64,000 bases of DNA. Source: Nonomuraea gerenzanensis (GTDB lineage: Bacteria > Actinomycetota > Actinomycetes > Streptosporangiales > Streptosporangiaceae). The translations under genes were made by a program, and so were the position numbers. The notes below the pieces were generated by a model. That model had not been told where the DNA came from, did not search any database, and saw only the letters and a list, made by a program, of their open reading frames with translations. Shown here in pieces: positions 24,324 through 36,821 of this stretch. Where the stretch lies: the NCBI RefSeq assembly GCF_020215645.1, contig NZ_CP084058.1, forward strand, positions 10,354,001 to 10,418,000. The letters are read 5' to 3'. Every line of letters begins with the position of its first letter. Within the stretch, counting starts at the first letter, position 1.

Positions 24324-26906
24324 CTAGCGCAGGGTTCCGTTGGTCATGCCCGCCGGCTCCTCCGGCACGGCGATCAGGCCGAGCTCGGAAGGGGTCGCGA
24401 GCAGCGGGTGCGACGGCACCACGCGCACCGTGTAGCCGAAGGCGCCCGTGCGGTCGAGCGGCACCGTGCCCGTGTAATGGGCCCGCCCGTCGTCGTCCAC
24501 CGACCGTACGGTCAGCTTCGTGTACGACGGGTGCACCAGCTCGTCGTGCGGCCCCACCTTCCCGTACGCCGCCTCCACCAGCACGTCGTCGGGCTCCAGG
24601 TCACCGAGCGCGATCGTGGCGTGCAGCTCGATGGCCGCGCCGACCTCGGGGGTGTCACCCACGCCCGCGGCCTCCGCGTGCTCGACCCGCACCCCGGGCC
24701 AGGCCCTGGTCACCCGCACCCGCCAGGCGGCGAACGCCTTGGCGGGGGCGTAGCTGTCGGCGCTCAGCGCGCGGGCCGAGGCCGCGGCCGGGTTGTACAG
24801 GTCCACGACGTAGTCGCGGAGCATGCGGCCCGCCAGCACCTTCGGCCCGAGCGAGGTGAGCGTGTGCTTGACCATCTCCATCCAGCGCCGCGGCAGGCCG
24901 TCGAGCGCCCGGTCGTAGAAGCGGTCGGACACCTCGTGCTCGATCAGGTCGTACAGGGCGGCGGCCTCCAGCTCGTCGCGCCGGTCGGGGTCGCTGACGC
25001 CGTCGGCGGTGGGGATGGCCCAGCCGTTGGTGCCGTCGTACCACTCGTCCCACCAGCCGTCGCGGATCGACAGGTTGAGCCCGCCGTTCAGCGCGGACTT
25101 CATGCCGGACGTGCCGGACGCCTCCAGCGGGCGCAGCGGGTTGTTCAGCCACACGTCGCAGCCCTGGACCATGAGCTGCCCGAGCGCCATGTCGTAGTCG
25201 GGCAGGAACACGATCCGGTGCCGCACGTCGGCGCGGTCGGCGAACTTGACGATCTGCTGGATCAGCTTCTTGCCACCCTCGTCGGCCGGGTGCGCCTTGC
25301 CCGCGATGACGATCTGCACCGGCTTGTCGGGGTCGAGCAGCAGCTCGGTCAGCCGTTCGGGGTCGCGCAGCATGAGCGTGAGCCGCTTGTACGACGGCAC
25401 CCGCCTGGCGAACCCGATGGTCAGCACGCCCGGGTCGAGCGCGTCGTCGATCCACCCCAGCTCGGCGTCGGAGGCCCCGCGCTCGCGCCACGACCTGCGC
25501 AGCCGCTCCCTGGCCCCCTCGACCAGCCGCCGGCGCAGCACGCCGCGGATCTCCCAGATGTCGGTGTCGGAGATCTTCTGGATGGCCTCCCAGCCGCGGG
25601 CCCGCTCCAGCAGCGAGGGCACCTCGCGGCCGGCCAGCTCCATCAGCTCCCTGCCGACCCAGGTGGGCGCGTGCACGCCGTTGGTGATCGAGCCGATCGG
25701 CACCTCGTCGAGGTCGAAGCCCGGCCAAAGATTCTTGAACATCTCACGGCTGACCTCGCCGTGCAGCTGGGACACGCCGTTGACCCGCTGGGCCAGCCGC
25801 ATGCCCATGACGGCCATGTTGAACCGGCCGGGGTCGGACTCGGCGCCCAGCGCGAGGATGCGCTCCACCGGCACCGTCGGCCAGGCGTTGGCGCCGCCGA
25901 AGTGCCGCTCGATCATGTCGATGGGGAAGCGGTCGATGCCCGCGGGGACGGGCGTGTGCGTGGTGAACACGGTGCCCGCGCGCACGGCCTCCAGCGCCTC
26001 GTCGAACGACATCCGGGCCTCGGTCAGCTCGCGGATGCGTTCGAGGCCGAGGAAGCCGGCGTGCCCCTCGTTGGTGTGGAAGACCTCGGGCTCGGCATGG
26101 CCGGTGATCTTGCAGTAGGCCCGGATCGCGCGCACGCCGCCGACGCCGAGCAGCAGCTCCTGCATGAGCCGGTGGTCGGTGCCGCCGCCGTAGAGGCGGT
26201 CGGTGACGTCGCGCGCGGCGGCGTCGTTGTCGGCCACGTCGGAGTCGAGCAGCAGCAGCGGGACCCGCCCGACCTGCGCCACCCACACCTGCGCGTGCAG
26301 CACGCGCTCGTCGGGCAGAGCCAGGCGGATCTTGACGGGCGTGCCCTCGGCGTCCTTGAGCAGGCTCAGCGGCAGCCCACCGGCGTCGAGCGACGGATAG
26401 TGCTCCAGCTGCCAGCCCTCCGGCGACAACGACTGGGTGAAGTAGCCGTGGCGGTAGAGGAGGCCGACCGCGAGGATCGGCACGCCGAGGTCGCTGGCCG
26501 CCTTGAGGTGGTCTCCCGCGAGGATGCCGAGGCCGCCGGAGTACTGCGGCAGCGCGGCGGCGATGCCGAACTCGGGCGAGAAGTAGGCGATGGCCCGTGC
26601 GGCCTCGGGCAGGGTCTGGTACCAGCGCGGCGAGGTGATGTACTCGCGCAGGTCGTCGGCGGCGTCGGCGAGGCGGCGCAGGAAGCGGCGGTCGGCCGCC
26701 AGCTCGCTCAGCCTGGCCGGTGTGACGGCGCCGAGCAGCGCGACGGGATCGTGCCCGACCTGTTCCCACAGATCGGCGTCCACCTCGGCGAAAAGGTCCA
26801 TCGTCTCCGGGTGCCAGGACCATCGGAGATTGTGGACGAGCTCGCCGAGGGCGGCCAGCTCCGCGGGTAGGACGGTGCGGACGGTAAACCGGCGGATAGC
26901 TCTCAC
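24324..26906 (-). CDS. glgP: Alpha-glucan phosphorylase (GlgP, GT35)
   Basis: 860 aa from GTG 26906. It phosphorolyses alpha-1,4-glucan to glucose-1-phosphate. The short actinobacterial type is recognisable from VRTVLPAELAALGELVHNLRWSWHP at the N-terminus, FSPEFGIAAALPQYSGGLGILAGDHLKAASDL, FHTNEGHAGFLGLERI, and the PLP-lysine region ASGTSGMKSALNGGLNLS. The N-terminal LGVP and C-terminal beta-rich tail are typical of the subgroup. It diverges from glgE with 243 bp between starts, so breakdown and synthesis of glucan share one control region. 150-bp gap to the RpiR gene start holds nothing clear. Confidence 0.95.
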   Translation of the reverse strand: MRAIRRFTVRTVLPAELAALGELVHNLRWSWHPETMDLFAEVDADLWEQVGHDPVALLGAVTPARLSELAADRRFLRRLADAADDLREYITSPRWYQTLPEAARAIAYFSPEFGIAAALPQYSGGLGILAGDHLKAASDLGVPILAVGLLYRHGYFTQSLSPEGWQLEHYPSLDAGGLPLSLLKDAEGTPVKIRLALPDERVLHAQVWVAQVGRVPLLLLDSDVADNDAAARDVTDRLYGGGTDHRLMQELLLGVGGVRAIRAYCKITGHAEPEVFHTNEGHAGFLGLERIRELTEARMSFDEALEAVRAGTVFTTHTPVPAGIDRFPIDMIERHFGGANAWPTVPVERILALGAESDPGRFNMAVMGMRLAQRVNGVSQLHGEVSREMFKNLWPGFDLDEVPIGSITNGVHAPTWVGRELMELAGREVPSLLERARGWEAIQKISDTDIWEIRGVLRRRLVEGARERLRRSWRERGASDAELGWIDDALDPGVLTIGFARRVPSYKRLTLMLRDPERLTELLLDPDKPVQIVIAGKAHPADEGGKKLIQQIVKFADRADVRHRIVFLPDYDMALGQLMVQGCDVWLNNPLRPLEASGTSGMKSALNGGLNLSIRDGWWDEWYDGTNGWAIPTADGVSDPDRRDELEAAALYDLIEHEVSDRFYDRALDGLPRRWMEMVKHTLTSLGPKVLAGRMLRDYVVDLYNPAAASARALSADSYAPAKAFAAWRVRVTRAWPGVRVEHAEAAGVGDTPEVGAAIELHATIALGDLEPDDVLVEAAYGKVGPHDELVHPSYTKLTVRSVDDDGRAHYTGTVPLDRTGAFGYTVRVVPSHPLLATPSELGLIAVPEEPAGMTNGTLR

Positions 26907-27149
26907 GTTTCTGCACCCTACGGGCTAGGAGGGACCTCTGAGTCCTTCACCCTCATGAAGGCCGTTCAAACCCCTTCCGGGAACAAGCATGAAGAGGGAC
27001 TATTGGGGCAACTTTCCAGGTTGTTGGGCTCTCCCGTACACACCGACGGGAGGTCTATCCGCTGCTGTCCACAATTTACATGCAAGGATCGTTCCTGCCA
27101 GGGAAGCCTCCGGCGGCACCGGGAGTGCCGCCGCAAACTCTCGAATGCG
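26907..27149. promoter_or_regulatory. Divergent glgP/glgE control region
   Basis: 243 bp, less GC-rich than its neighbours. A small inverted repeat CCTTCA / TGAAGG sits at 26944-26961. The plus-strand reading frame stays open from 26955 but lacks coding character (RSCQGSLRRHRECRR), so I treat it as leader. No -35/-10 pair is convincing. Confidence 0.4.
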
Positions 27150-29261
<2,112 letters not shown>

Positions 29262-29307
29262 AAACTGAATTCAGCGGGGAGTCTTCAACGTGTGTGACAG
29301 CGCCTCC

Positions 29308-29333
29308 CTCATGAGCCTCCTGCGAGGCGGCTC

Positions 29334-29338
<5 letters not shown>
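29308..29338 (+). promoter_or_regulatory. Hairpin covering the treS ribosome binding site and start codon
   Basis: Perfect 10-bp arms CTCATGAGCC (29308-29317) and GGCTCATGAG (29329-29338) with an 11-nt loop that holds the GAGG ribosome binding site; the treS ATG (29334) is inside the right arm. A nine-codon reading frame (ATG 29311 to TGA 29337) ends in ATGA overlap with treS. It could limit treS translation relative to glgE, or be a leftover repeat. Confidence 0.5.
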
Positions 29339-31034
<1,696 letters not shown>

Positions 31035-31037
31035 GCC

Positions 31038-32369
31038 GTGCTTGACGAGCTCCTTGCCGCATGGATCAGCCGCCAACGTTGGTTCGGCGGCAAGGGGCGC
31101 CCGATCGACGAACTGTCGATCGACTCGGACGTCGAGCTGACACCCGGGCTGCGGCACCTGATCGTCGCCGTCTGGCAGGAGGGCTCGCGCGACCGCTACC
31201 AGGTCCTGCTGGGCGAGCGCGACACGCTGCCCGACCGGCTCAACCACGCCCTCATCGGCACCATCGGCGACCGCCACCTCTACGACGCCGTGCACGACTG
31301 CGAGCGCACCCGCTGGCTGCTCGACGGCATGGCCCACGACGAGACCCGCAGCGGCCTGCGCATGCGGCACGTGCCCGGCGTCACCATCGACACCTCCCCG
31401 CGCAGCCTGGTGCTCGGCGCGGAGCAGTCCAACACCTCGCTGGTGTACGGGGACGCCTACATCTGCAAGCTCTTCCGCCGGCTCATCCCCGGCCTGAACC
31501 CCGAGCTGGAGATCATCACCGCCCTGGCCGCCAGGGACGCGCCGCACATCGCGCAGCCGTACGGGTGGATCGAGACCGACCTCGACGGCACCGGCACCAC
31601 GCTCGCGATCATGCAGGAGTTCCTGACGCCGGCCAACGACGGCTGGGACCTCGCCCTGGCCAGCGTGCGCGACCTGTACGCCTCGCTGCCCGAGCTGCCG
31701 GCGGCGGAGGCGGGCGGCGACTTCGCGGCCGAGGCGCTGCGGCTGGGCGCCGCCACCGCCCGCGTGCACCACGAGCTGGCCGCCGCCTTCCCCACGGGGG
31801 TGGTGGAGACCCACGAGATCAAGCGCATGGCCGAGGGCTTCAGGCGGCGGCTCGGCCGGGCCGTGGCCGAGGTGCCCGAGCTGCGCGAGCATGTGAGCGC
31901 CATCGAGGAGGCCTACCACCAGGTGGAACTGCTCACCAACGAGGTGCCTGTGCAACGCGTTCACGGTGACTACCACCTCGGGCAGGTGATGCGCACGCCC
32001 ACGGACTGGATCATCCTCGACTTCGAGGGTGAGCCCGGGCAGCCGCTGGCCGAGCGGCGGGCGCTGTACTCGCCGCTGCGGGACGTGGCGGGCATGCTGC
32101 GCTCGTTCGACTACGCGGCCAGGCACCTGCTGGCCGGCCGTCCCGACACCGACGAGCTGGAGCCCAGGGCCCAGGAGTGGGCCGACCGCAACCGGGCCGC
32201 CTTCCTCGACGGCTACACCGAGGGCGGCGGCGTCATCTCCCCGGCGGACGCGGCGCTGCTGCGGGCCTTCGAGCTGTCGAAGGCGGTCTACGAGGTCGTG
32301 TACGAGGCCCGCAACCGGCCCTCCTGGATCCCGATCCCGCTCGCCGCCTTCCGGCCCCGCTCCACCTGA
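31038..32369 (+). CDS. mak: Maltokinase
   Basis: 443 aa from GTG 31038, with a strong GGAGGAG site inside the end of treS. It phosphorylates maltose at C1 to maltose-1-phosphate, the GlgE donor. The family marks are WISRQRWFGGKGRPI at the N-terminus, the N-lobe YGDAYICKLFRRL with its ATP lysine, the catalytic loop VQRVHGDYHLGQV and the metal-binding DFEGEPGQPLAERR. Aminoglycoside-phosphotransferase fold. Free-standing rather than fused to TreS. Its stop is immediately followed by a 19-bp repeat cluster shared with the convergent gene. Confidence 0.93.
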   Translation: MLDELLAAWISRQRWFGGKGRPIDELSIDSDVELTPGLRHLIVAVWQEGSRDRYQVLLGERDTLPDRLNHALIGTIGDRHLYDAVHDCERTRWLLDGMAHDETRSGLRMRHVPGVTIDTSPRSLVLGAEQSNTSLVYGDAYICKLFRRLIPGLNPELEIITALAARDAPHIAQPYGWIETDLDGTGTTLAIMQEFLTPANDGWDLALASVRDLYASLPELPAAEAGGDFAAEALRLGAATARVHHELAAAFPTGVVETHEIKRMAEGFRRRLGRAVAEVPELREHVSAIEEAYHQVELLTNEVPVQRVHGDYHLGQVMRTPTDWIILDFEGEPGQPLAERRALYSPLRDVAGMLRSFDYAARHLLAGRPDTDELEPRAQEWADRNRAAFLDGYTEGGGVISPADAALLRAFELSKAVYEVVYEARNRPSWIPIPLAAFRPRST

Positions 32370-32374
32370 TCAGG

Positions 32375-32450
32375 CTGGAGCCCCTCGATCCGCCTGGAGC
32401 CCCTCGATCAGCCTGGAGCCCCTCGATCCGCCTAGAGCTCCTCGATCAGC
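32375..32450 (-). repeat. Four-copy 19-bp tandem repeat spanning a stop codon
   Basis: Units at 32375-32393, 32394-32412, 32413-32431 (CTGGAGCCCCTCGATCCGC or AGC) and the diverged 32432-32450. The last, read on the minus strand, encodes the C-terminal LIEEL and the TAG stop of the oxidoreductase gene; the three further copies lie in its 3' UTR with the stop changed to CAG. A partial copy (GATCAG) abuts the mak stop. Confidence 0.85.
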
Positions 32451-33283
32451 CCGGACAGCCCTTCGTGCCCCAGCCCGCGGGCGGTGCGCTGGTCGATGAC
32501 GGCCTTCAGCGGCAGCAGCAGGTCCGGCTTGACCCCCTGCTCGCGGAACGTCCGCACCAGGTTCTCCACGCCCGCCCGGTTGATCTCCAGGTTGGAGACC
32601 TCGGTGCTGTGGTCGCCCGACTCCATCTTCTCGGCCCACAGGGGCTGCTGCGCGGCCATCGCGTTCAGCCACGGCACCAGCAGCGACGGCACGAACTCCG
32701 TGAGCGGGTAACCGGCCGACCTGACCAGCGCGGCGGCCTCCAGCAGGCCGGCGATCTGGCCGTACATGCCGGTCAGCATGGCCAGGTCGAGCAGCGGGGC
32801 CATGCCGGGATCGGCGCCGGTGTAGCGGGCCTCGGCCATGGCGGCCAGCGCCCCTTCGTACCGGTCGAAGGCCGGCTCGGAGCCGCTGTAGAGGATGAGC
32901 GCACCCGGCTTGGCGATCATCTGCGGGACGGCCATGATGCCGCCGTCCACGTACTCGCCGCCGTGGCCCGCCACCCAGGCCGCCAGCTCGCGGGCCTCGG
33001 CGGGGCGGCCGGTGGTCAGGTTGGCGACGACCTTGCCCGCCAGTGGCGTGCCCTCCAGCGTGGCCGTCACGGACGGGTAGTCGAGCAGGCACACGATCAC
33101 CAGCGGGCTCGCCGCCACGGCCTCCCCGGGGGTGGCCGCCTGCTTGGCGCCCTTGGCGAGCAGGGGCTCGGCCTTGGCGGGCGTCCGGTTCCAGACCGTG
33201 ACCTGGTGCCCGGCGGCCAGGAGGCTCTCGGCGAGCGCGGTGCCCATGAGTCCGAGACCGAGCACGGAGATGTTCTCCGACAT
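32432..33283 (-). CDS. NAD(P)-binding 6PGDH/imine-reductase-like oxidoreductase
   Basis: 283 aa from ATG 33283 with AAGGA upstream. Rossmann motif ISVLGLGLMGTALAESLLAAGHQVTVWNRTPAK with Arg/Thr after the second strand, pointing to NADPH. The C-terminal helical domain (PMLDLAML..., KMESGDHSTEVSNLEINRAG) resembles imine reductases and beta-hydroxyacid dehydrogenases used in secondary metabolism. It diverges from the BTAD regulator gene with 90 bp between starts and may be its target. It interrupts the trehalose-glycogen island. Terminal codons are the source unit of the 19-bp repeat. Confidence 0.8.
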   Translation of the reverse strand: MSENISVLGLGLMGTALAESLLAAGHQVTVWNRTPAKAEPLLAKGAKQAATPGEAVAASPLVIVCLLDYPSVTATLEGTPLAGKVVANLTTGRPAEARELAAWVAGHGGEYVDGGIMAVPQMIAKPGALILYSGSEPAFDRYEGALAAMAEARYTGADPGMAPLLDLAMLTGMYGQIAGLLEAAALVRSAGYPLTEFVPSLLVPWLNAMAAQQPLWAEKMESGDHSTEVSNLEINRAGVENLVRTFREQGVKPDLLLPLKAVIDQRTARGLGHEGLSGLIEEL

Positions 33284-33373
33284 TTCGCTGTTCCTTAGGA
33301 GGTGAGGATGTCTGTGCGTCCAGGCTGCTCGCGGGCGGTTATGGTCGGGTTCTGAATTCGTTATGGGGGGCGG

Positions 33374-36300
33374 ATGCGGTACGGGGTGCTGGGCCCGCTC
33401 GCGGTGTGGGCGCCGGACGGGCGGCCGGTCCAGGTGCCCGAGGTCAAGGTCAGGGCGCTGCTGGCCGGGCTGCTGATCCAGGCGGGGCGGACGGTCTCCG
33501 CCGACCGGCTGATCGAGGACCTGTGGGGTGACCGGCCGCCCGCCGACCCCGCGGCTGCCCTGCGGGTGAAGGTGTCCCAGCTGCGGCGGGTGCTGGGCGA
33601 TCGGGAGCTGGTGGCCCACCGGGCGCCGGGGTACGTGCTGCGGGCCGAGCCGGAGTCCGTGGACGCCGGGCGGTTCGAGGCGCTGCTCCTGCGCGCCCGG
33701 CGCACCGGCGAGCCGGAGGCGCGGGCGGCGCTGCTGCGCGAGGCGCTCGGGTTGTGGCGGGGCGGCGCGTACGCCGAGTTCGCCGACGAGCCGTGGGCCA
33801 GAGCGGCGGTGGCGCGGCTGGATGAGCAGCGGCTGGTGGCCGTGGAGGAGCTGGCCGAGACGCGGCTCGGGCTCGGCGAGCACGGGCCGCTCGCCGCCGA
33901 GCTGGCCGACGCGGTGGCCGAGCACCCGCTGCGCGAACGGTTGCGGGCGGCGCACATCCGGGCCCTGTACCGGGCCGGGCGGCAAGGGGAGGCGCTGTCG
34001 AGCTACGCCGACCTGCGGCGGCGGCTGGCCGGTGAGCTGGGGCTGGACCCGGGGCCCGAGCTGGTGGCGCTGCACCAGGCGATCCTGGAGCAGGACCCGG
34101 CCCTGGAGGCACCCGCCGCGCGGCCCGTGACCAACCTGCCGGCCCCGCTGACTGAGCTGGTCGGCCGCGACGAGGCGGTGACCGAGGTGCGCGCGCTGCT
34201 GCGCGCCAACCGGCTGGTCACGCTCACGGGCCCGGGCGGCGTCGGCAAGACCCGCCTCGCCCTGGCCGCCGCCGAAACGGCACCGGACGCGTCCTTCAGC
34301 GGCGGCGGGGTGTGGCTGGTGGAGCTGGCCGCGTTGCCGGCCGGGGCGCGGGTCGTGGAGGTGGCCGAGGCGATCGCGGCCGTGCTGGGCCTGCGGGACG
34401 ACGCGCCGGGCCGCATCATGGACCGCCTGCCCGCCGCCCTGGCGGCCCGGCCCACGCTGCTGGTGCTGGACAACTGCGAGCACGTGGTCGAGCAGGTGGC
34501 CACGCTGACCGCCCGCCTCCTGCGCGCAGCCCCCGGCCTGCGGGTGCTGGCCACCAGCCAGGAGTCGCTGCGGGTCGAGGGCGAGGCCCTGTGGAGCGTG
34601 CCGCCGCTGACGCGGGAGGCGGCGGTGGCGCTGTTCGCCGCGCGGGCCGGGATCGAGCCCGACGACGACGTGGCGGAGATCTGCGAGCGGCTGGACGGCC
34701 TCCCCCTGGCCCTGGAGCTGGCCGCCACGCGGATGCGCACGCTGACCCCCAGGCAGCTCGCCGACCGCCTGGACGACCGCTTCCGGCTGCTCGCCTCCGG
34801 CCTGCGCGGCGCGCCCGCCCGGCAGCGCACGCTGCGCGCGATGATCGACTGGAGCTGGGAGCTGCTGACGGACGGCGAGCGGGTGGTGCTGCGGCGCCTG
34901 GCCGTGCACGCCGACGGCTGCACGCTGGAGGCGGCCGAGGACGTCTGCGCCGAGCCCGGCCTGGACGTGCTCGACCTGCTGGCCCGCCTGGTGGACCGCT
35001 CCCTGGTGGTGCGGGCGGCGGGGCCCAGGTTCCGGTTGCTGGAGTCGGTGGCCGCGTACTGCCAGGAGCGGCTGCGGGAGGCGGGCGAGCTGGACGAGGT
35101 GCGGCTCAGGCACCTGCGCCACTACGCCGCCCTCGCCGAACGCCTGGAGCCGGAGCTGCGCGGGCCGGGCCAGCGTCACGCGCTCGCCCGGCTCGACGCC
35201 GAGGCCGCCGACCTGAGGACGGCCCTGGACACGGCGGTACGCACCAAGTCGGCGGGCCAGGCGCTGACCCTGGTGAACAACCTGGCCTGGTACTGGGTGC
35301 TGCGCGGCAGGCTGGGCGAGGCCCGCCGCGCCCTGGAGTCGGCCCTGTCCGTGGCGGCACCGTCCGTGGCGGCACCGTCCGTGGCGGCCCAGTCCGTGGC
35401 GGCACAGTCCGTGGCGGCACCGTCCGTGGCGGCACAGTCCGTGGCGGCACAGTCCGTGGCGGCACAGTCCGTGGCGACACAGTCCGTGGCGGCACAGTCC
35501 GTGGCGGCACAGTCCGTGGCGGCACAGTCCGTGGCGGCACAGTCCGTGGCGGCACAGGACGATCCGGCCACCGCGCGGGCGCGGGTGTGGCGGGCCGGGT
35601 TCGAAATGCTGGCGGGTCACCTCGTCCCGCTGGACACCACGCTGTTCGAGCGCGTGGAGGACCCGCTGGCGCGGGCCCGGGCGCGGTGGTTCGCCGCGTT
35701 CGCCCTGTTCGGCTACGAGGACCTGTCGGCGAGCGGCGAGCTGGCGGAGACGGCGCTGGCGGAGTTCCGGCGGCTCGGCGACGACTGGGGCACGGCCGCC
35801 GCGCTCATCCTGCTGGGCCGGCACGCCGCCATGCGCGGCGACCTGGCGGCGCTGCGGGACAGCGCGGAGCGGGGGCTGGCCCTGTTCAGGAAGGCCGGCG
35901 ACCGGTGGGGCGAGCTGCGCGCGACGGAGAGCCTCGGCACGCTGGCCGAGATCACCGGCGACTACGGCCGGGCCACCGAGCTGCGCCTGGAGGTGCTGGC
36001 CATGGCCGAGGAGCTGGGGCTGTGGAGCTCGGTGTCCGATGCGCTGTCGCGGCTGGGCCGGATCGCCCTGCTGACGGGCGACCACGTACGGGCCGACGAC
36101 TTCCACGAGCGGGCCAGGCGGCTGGCGGCGGCGCAGTCGAACCGCCCGGCCGAGGAGTTCGCCGAGCTGGGCCTGGCGCTGAGCGCGCGCCGGCAGGGCC
36201 GGCTGGACGAGGCTGAGCGGCGGTTGCGGGCCTGGCTGGGCTGGGTCGAGGACGTGGCGGGCGACCCGGGCGCGGCGCTGATCCTGGCCGAGCTGGGGTT

Positions 36301-36658
36301 CGTGGCCGAACAGCGCGGCGACGCCGCGCAGGCGCTGGAGCTGCAGCGCCGGGGGCTCGCGGTGGCCCGCAAGATGGGCGACCCGCGCGCCACCGCGCTG
36401 GCGCTGGAGGGCCTGGCGGGCGCGCTGGCCCTGGACGGCCGGGCCGACGCGGCCGCACGGCTGCTGGGCAGGGCCGCCGCGCTCAGGGAGTCGGTGGGCG
36501 CGCCGCTGCCGCCGGGCGAGCGCGGCGACGTCGATCGGATCACGGCGGCGGTGCGCCGGGCGCTGGGCCCGGACGCGCTCGCGGCGGCCCTGGCCGCCGG
36601 CTCGGTTCTCCCGCTGGAGGAGGACGGTTCTCTCCCCTCACAGGAGCGCGGCCGGTAG
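33374..36658 (+). CDS. AfsR/SARP-type BTAD regulator with NB-ARC ATPase and TPRs, carrying a 14-copy pentapeptide array
   Basis: 1094 aa. Domains: OmpR-like winged helix (1-90), bacterial transcriptional activator domain (about 95-240), NB-ARC-type ATPase (Walker A GPGGVGKTR near residue 285, LLVLDNCEH Walker B) and C-terminal TPR-like helices (about 590 to the end). It should bind direct-repeat promoter sites and activate metabolism in an ATP-sensing way. At 35348-35557 a run of fourteen 15-bp units encodes SVAAP/SVAAQ repeats between TPR-like helices; it stays in frame and adds 70 residues. Divergent to the NADPH oxidoreductase gene. The target set is unknown. Confidence 0.9.
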   Translation: MRYGVLGPLAVWAPDGRPVQVPEVKVRALLAGLLIQAGRTVSADRLIEDLWGDRPPADPAAALRVKVSQLRRVLGDRELVAHRAPGYVLRAEPESVDAGRFEALLLRARRTGEPEARAALLREALGLWRGGAYAEFADEPWARAAVARLDEQRLVAVEELAETRLGLGEHGPLAAELADAVAEHPLRERLRAAHIRALYRAGRQGEALSSYADLRRRLAGELGLDPGPELVALHQAILEQDPALEAPAARPVTNLPAPLTELVGRDEAVTEVRALLRANRLVTLTGPGGVGKTRLALAAAETAPDASFSGGGVWLVELAALPAGARVVEVAEAIAAVLGLRDDAPGRIMDRLPAALAARPTLLVLDNCEHVVEQVATLTARLLRAAPGLRVLATSQESLRVEGEALWSVPPLTREAAVALFAARAGIEPDDDVAEICERLDGLPLALELAATRMRTLTPRQLADRLDDRFRLLASGLRGAPARQRTLRAMIDWSWELLTDGERVVLRRLAVHADGCTLEAAEDVCAEPGLDVLDLLARLVDRSLVVRAAGPRFRLLESVAAYCQERLREAGELDEVRLRHLRHYAALAERLEPELRGPGQRHALARLDAEAADLRTALDTAVRTKSAGQALTLVNNLAWYWVLRGRLGEARRALESALSVAAPSVAAPSVAAQSVAAQSVAAPSVAAQSVAAQSVAAQSVATQSVAAQSVAAQSVAAQSVAAQSVAAQDDPATARARVWRAGFEMLAGHLVPLDTTLFERVEDPLARARARWFAAFALFGYEDLSASGELAETALAEFRRLGDDWGTAAALILLGRHAAMRGDLAALRDSAERGLALFRKAGDRWGELRATESLGTLAEITGDYGRATELRLEVLAMAEELGLWSSVSDALSRLGRIALLTGDHVRADDFHERARRLAAAQSNRPAEEFAELGLALSARRQGRLDEAERRLRAWLGWVEDVAGDPGAALILAELGFVAEQRGDAAQALELQRRGLAVARKMGDPRATALALEGLAGALALDGRADAAARLLGRAAALRESVGAPLPPGERGDVDRITAAVRRALGPDALAAALAAGSVLPLEEDGSLPSQERGR
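35348..35557 (+). repeat. 14-copy 15-bp coding minisatellite (SVAAx pentapeptides)
   Basis: Fourteen perfect or near-perfect 15-bp units (consensus TCCGTGGCGGCACAG), 210 bp. Variants are Pro instead of Gln in units 1, 2 and 5 and an Ala-to-Thr change in unit 9; otherwise units are nearly identical at DNA level, indicating recent slippage-driven expansion. The length divisible by three keeps the frame. Confidence 0.95.
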
Positions 36659-36821
36659 CCCCATCGCGTTGCCCTGCCTGGACGAAAACACCGTCACGGG
36701 TATGGTCAGAGCAATCCCCTAAACCCAAGAACACCACTGTTTTTCGCACTTCCCGTGATTGTCCCGGTGAAAGCGGGCAGTGCCTGTGATGGACGGGTCA
36801 TCATGAGGCAGTGTTGGGAGC

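Noticed and set aside
23478..26870. 1130-aa plus-strand frame opposite glgP
   Set aside because: Antisense frame over a clear glgP; composition is Gly/Arg/His/Gln-rich without a family motif.
26955..27149. N-terminal extension of GlgE (65 residues)
   Set aside because: Residues are Arg/Ser/Cys-rich and unlike GlgE; the family start matches ATG 27150.
35348..35557. 15-bp repeat as CRISPR or iteron origin
   Set aside because: Head-to-tail without spacers, in frame inside a gene.
32432..36106. 1224-aa minus-strand frame over the BTAD regulator
   Set aside because: Only the last 283 codons code for the oxidoreductase; the rest is high-GC antisense of the regulator with repeat-derived low complexity.
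32432..36658. Oxidoreductase/BTAD as part of a secondary-metabolite gene cluster
   Set aside because: No PKS, NRPS, terpene or RiPP genes in the window; neighbours are primary carbon metabolism.
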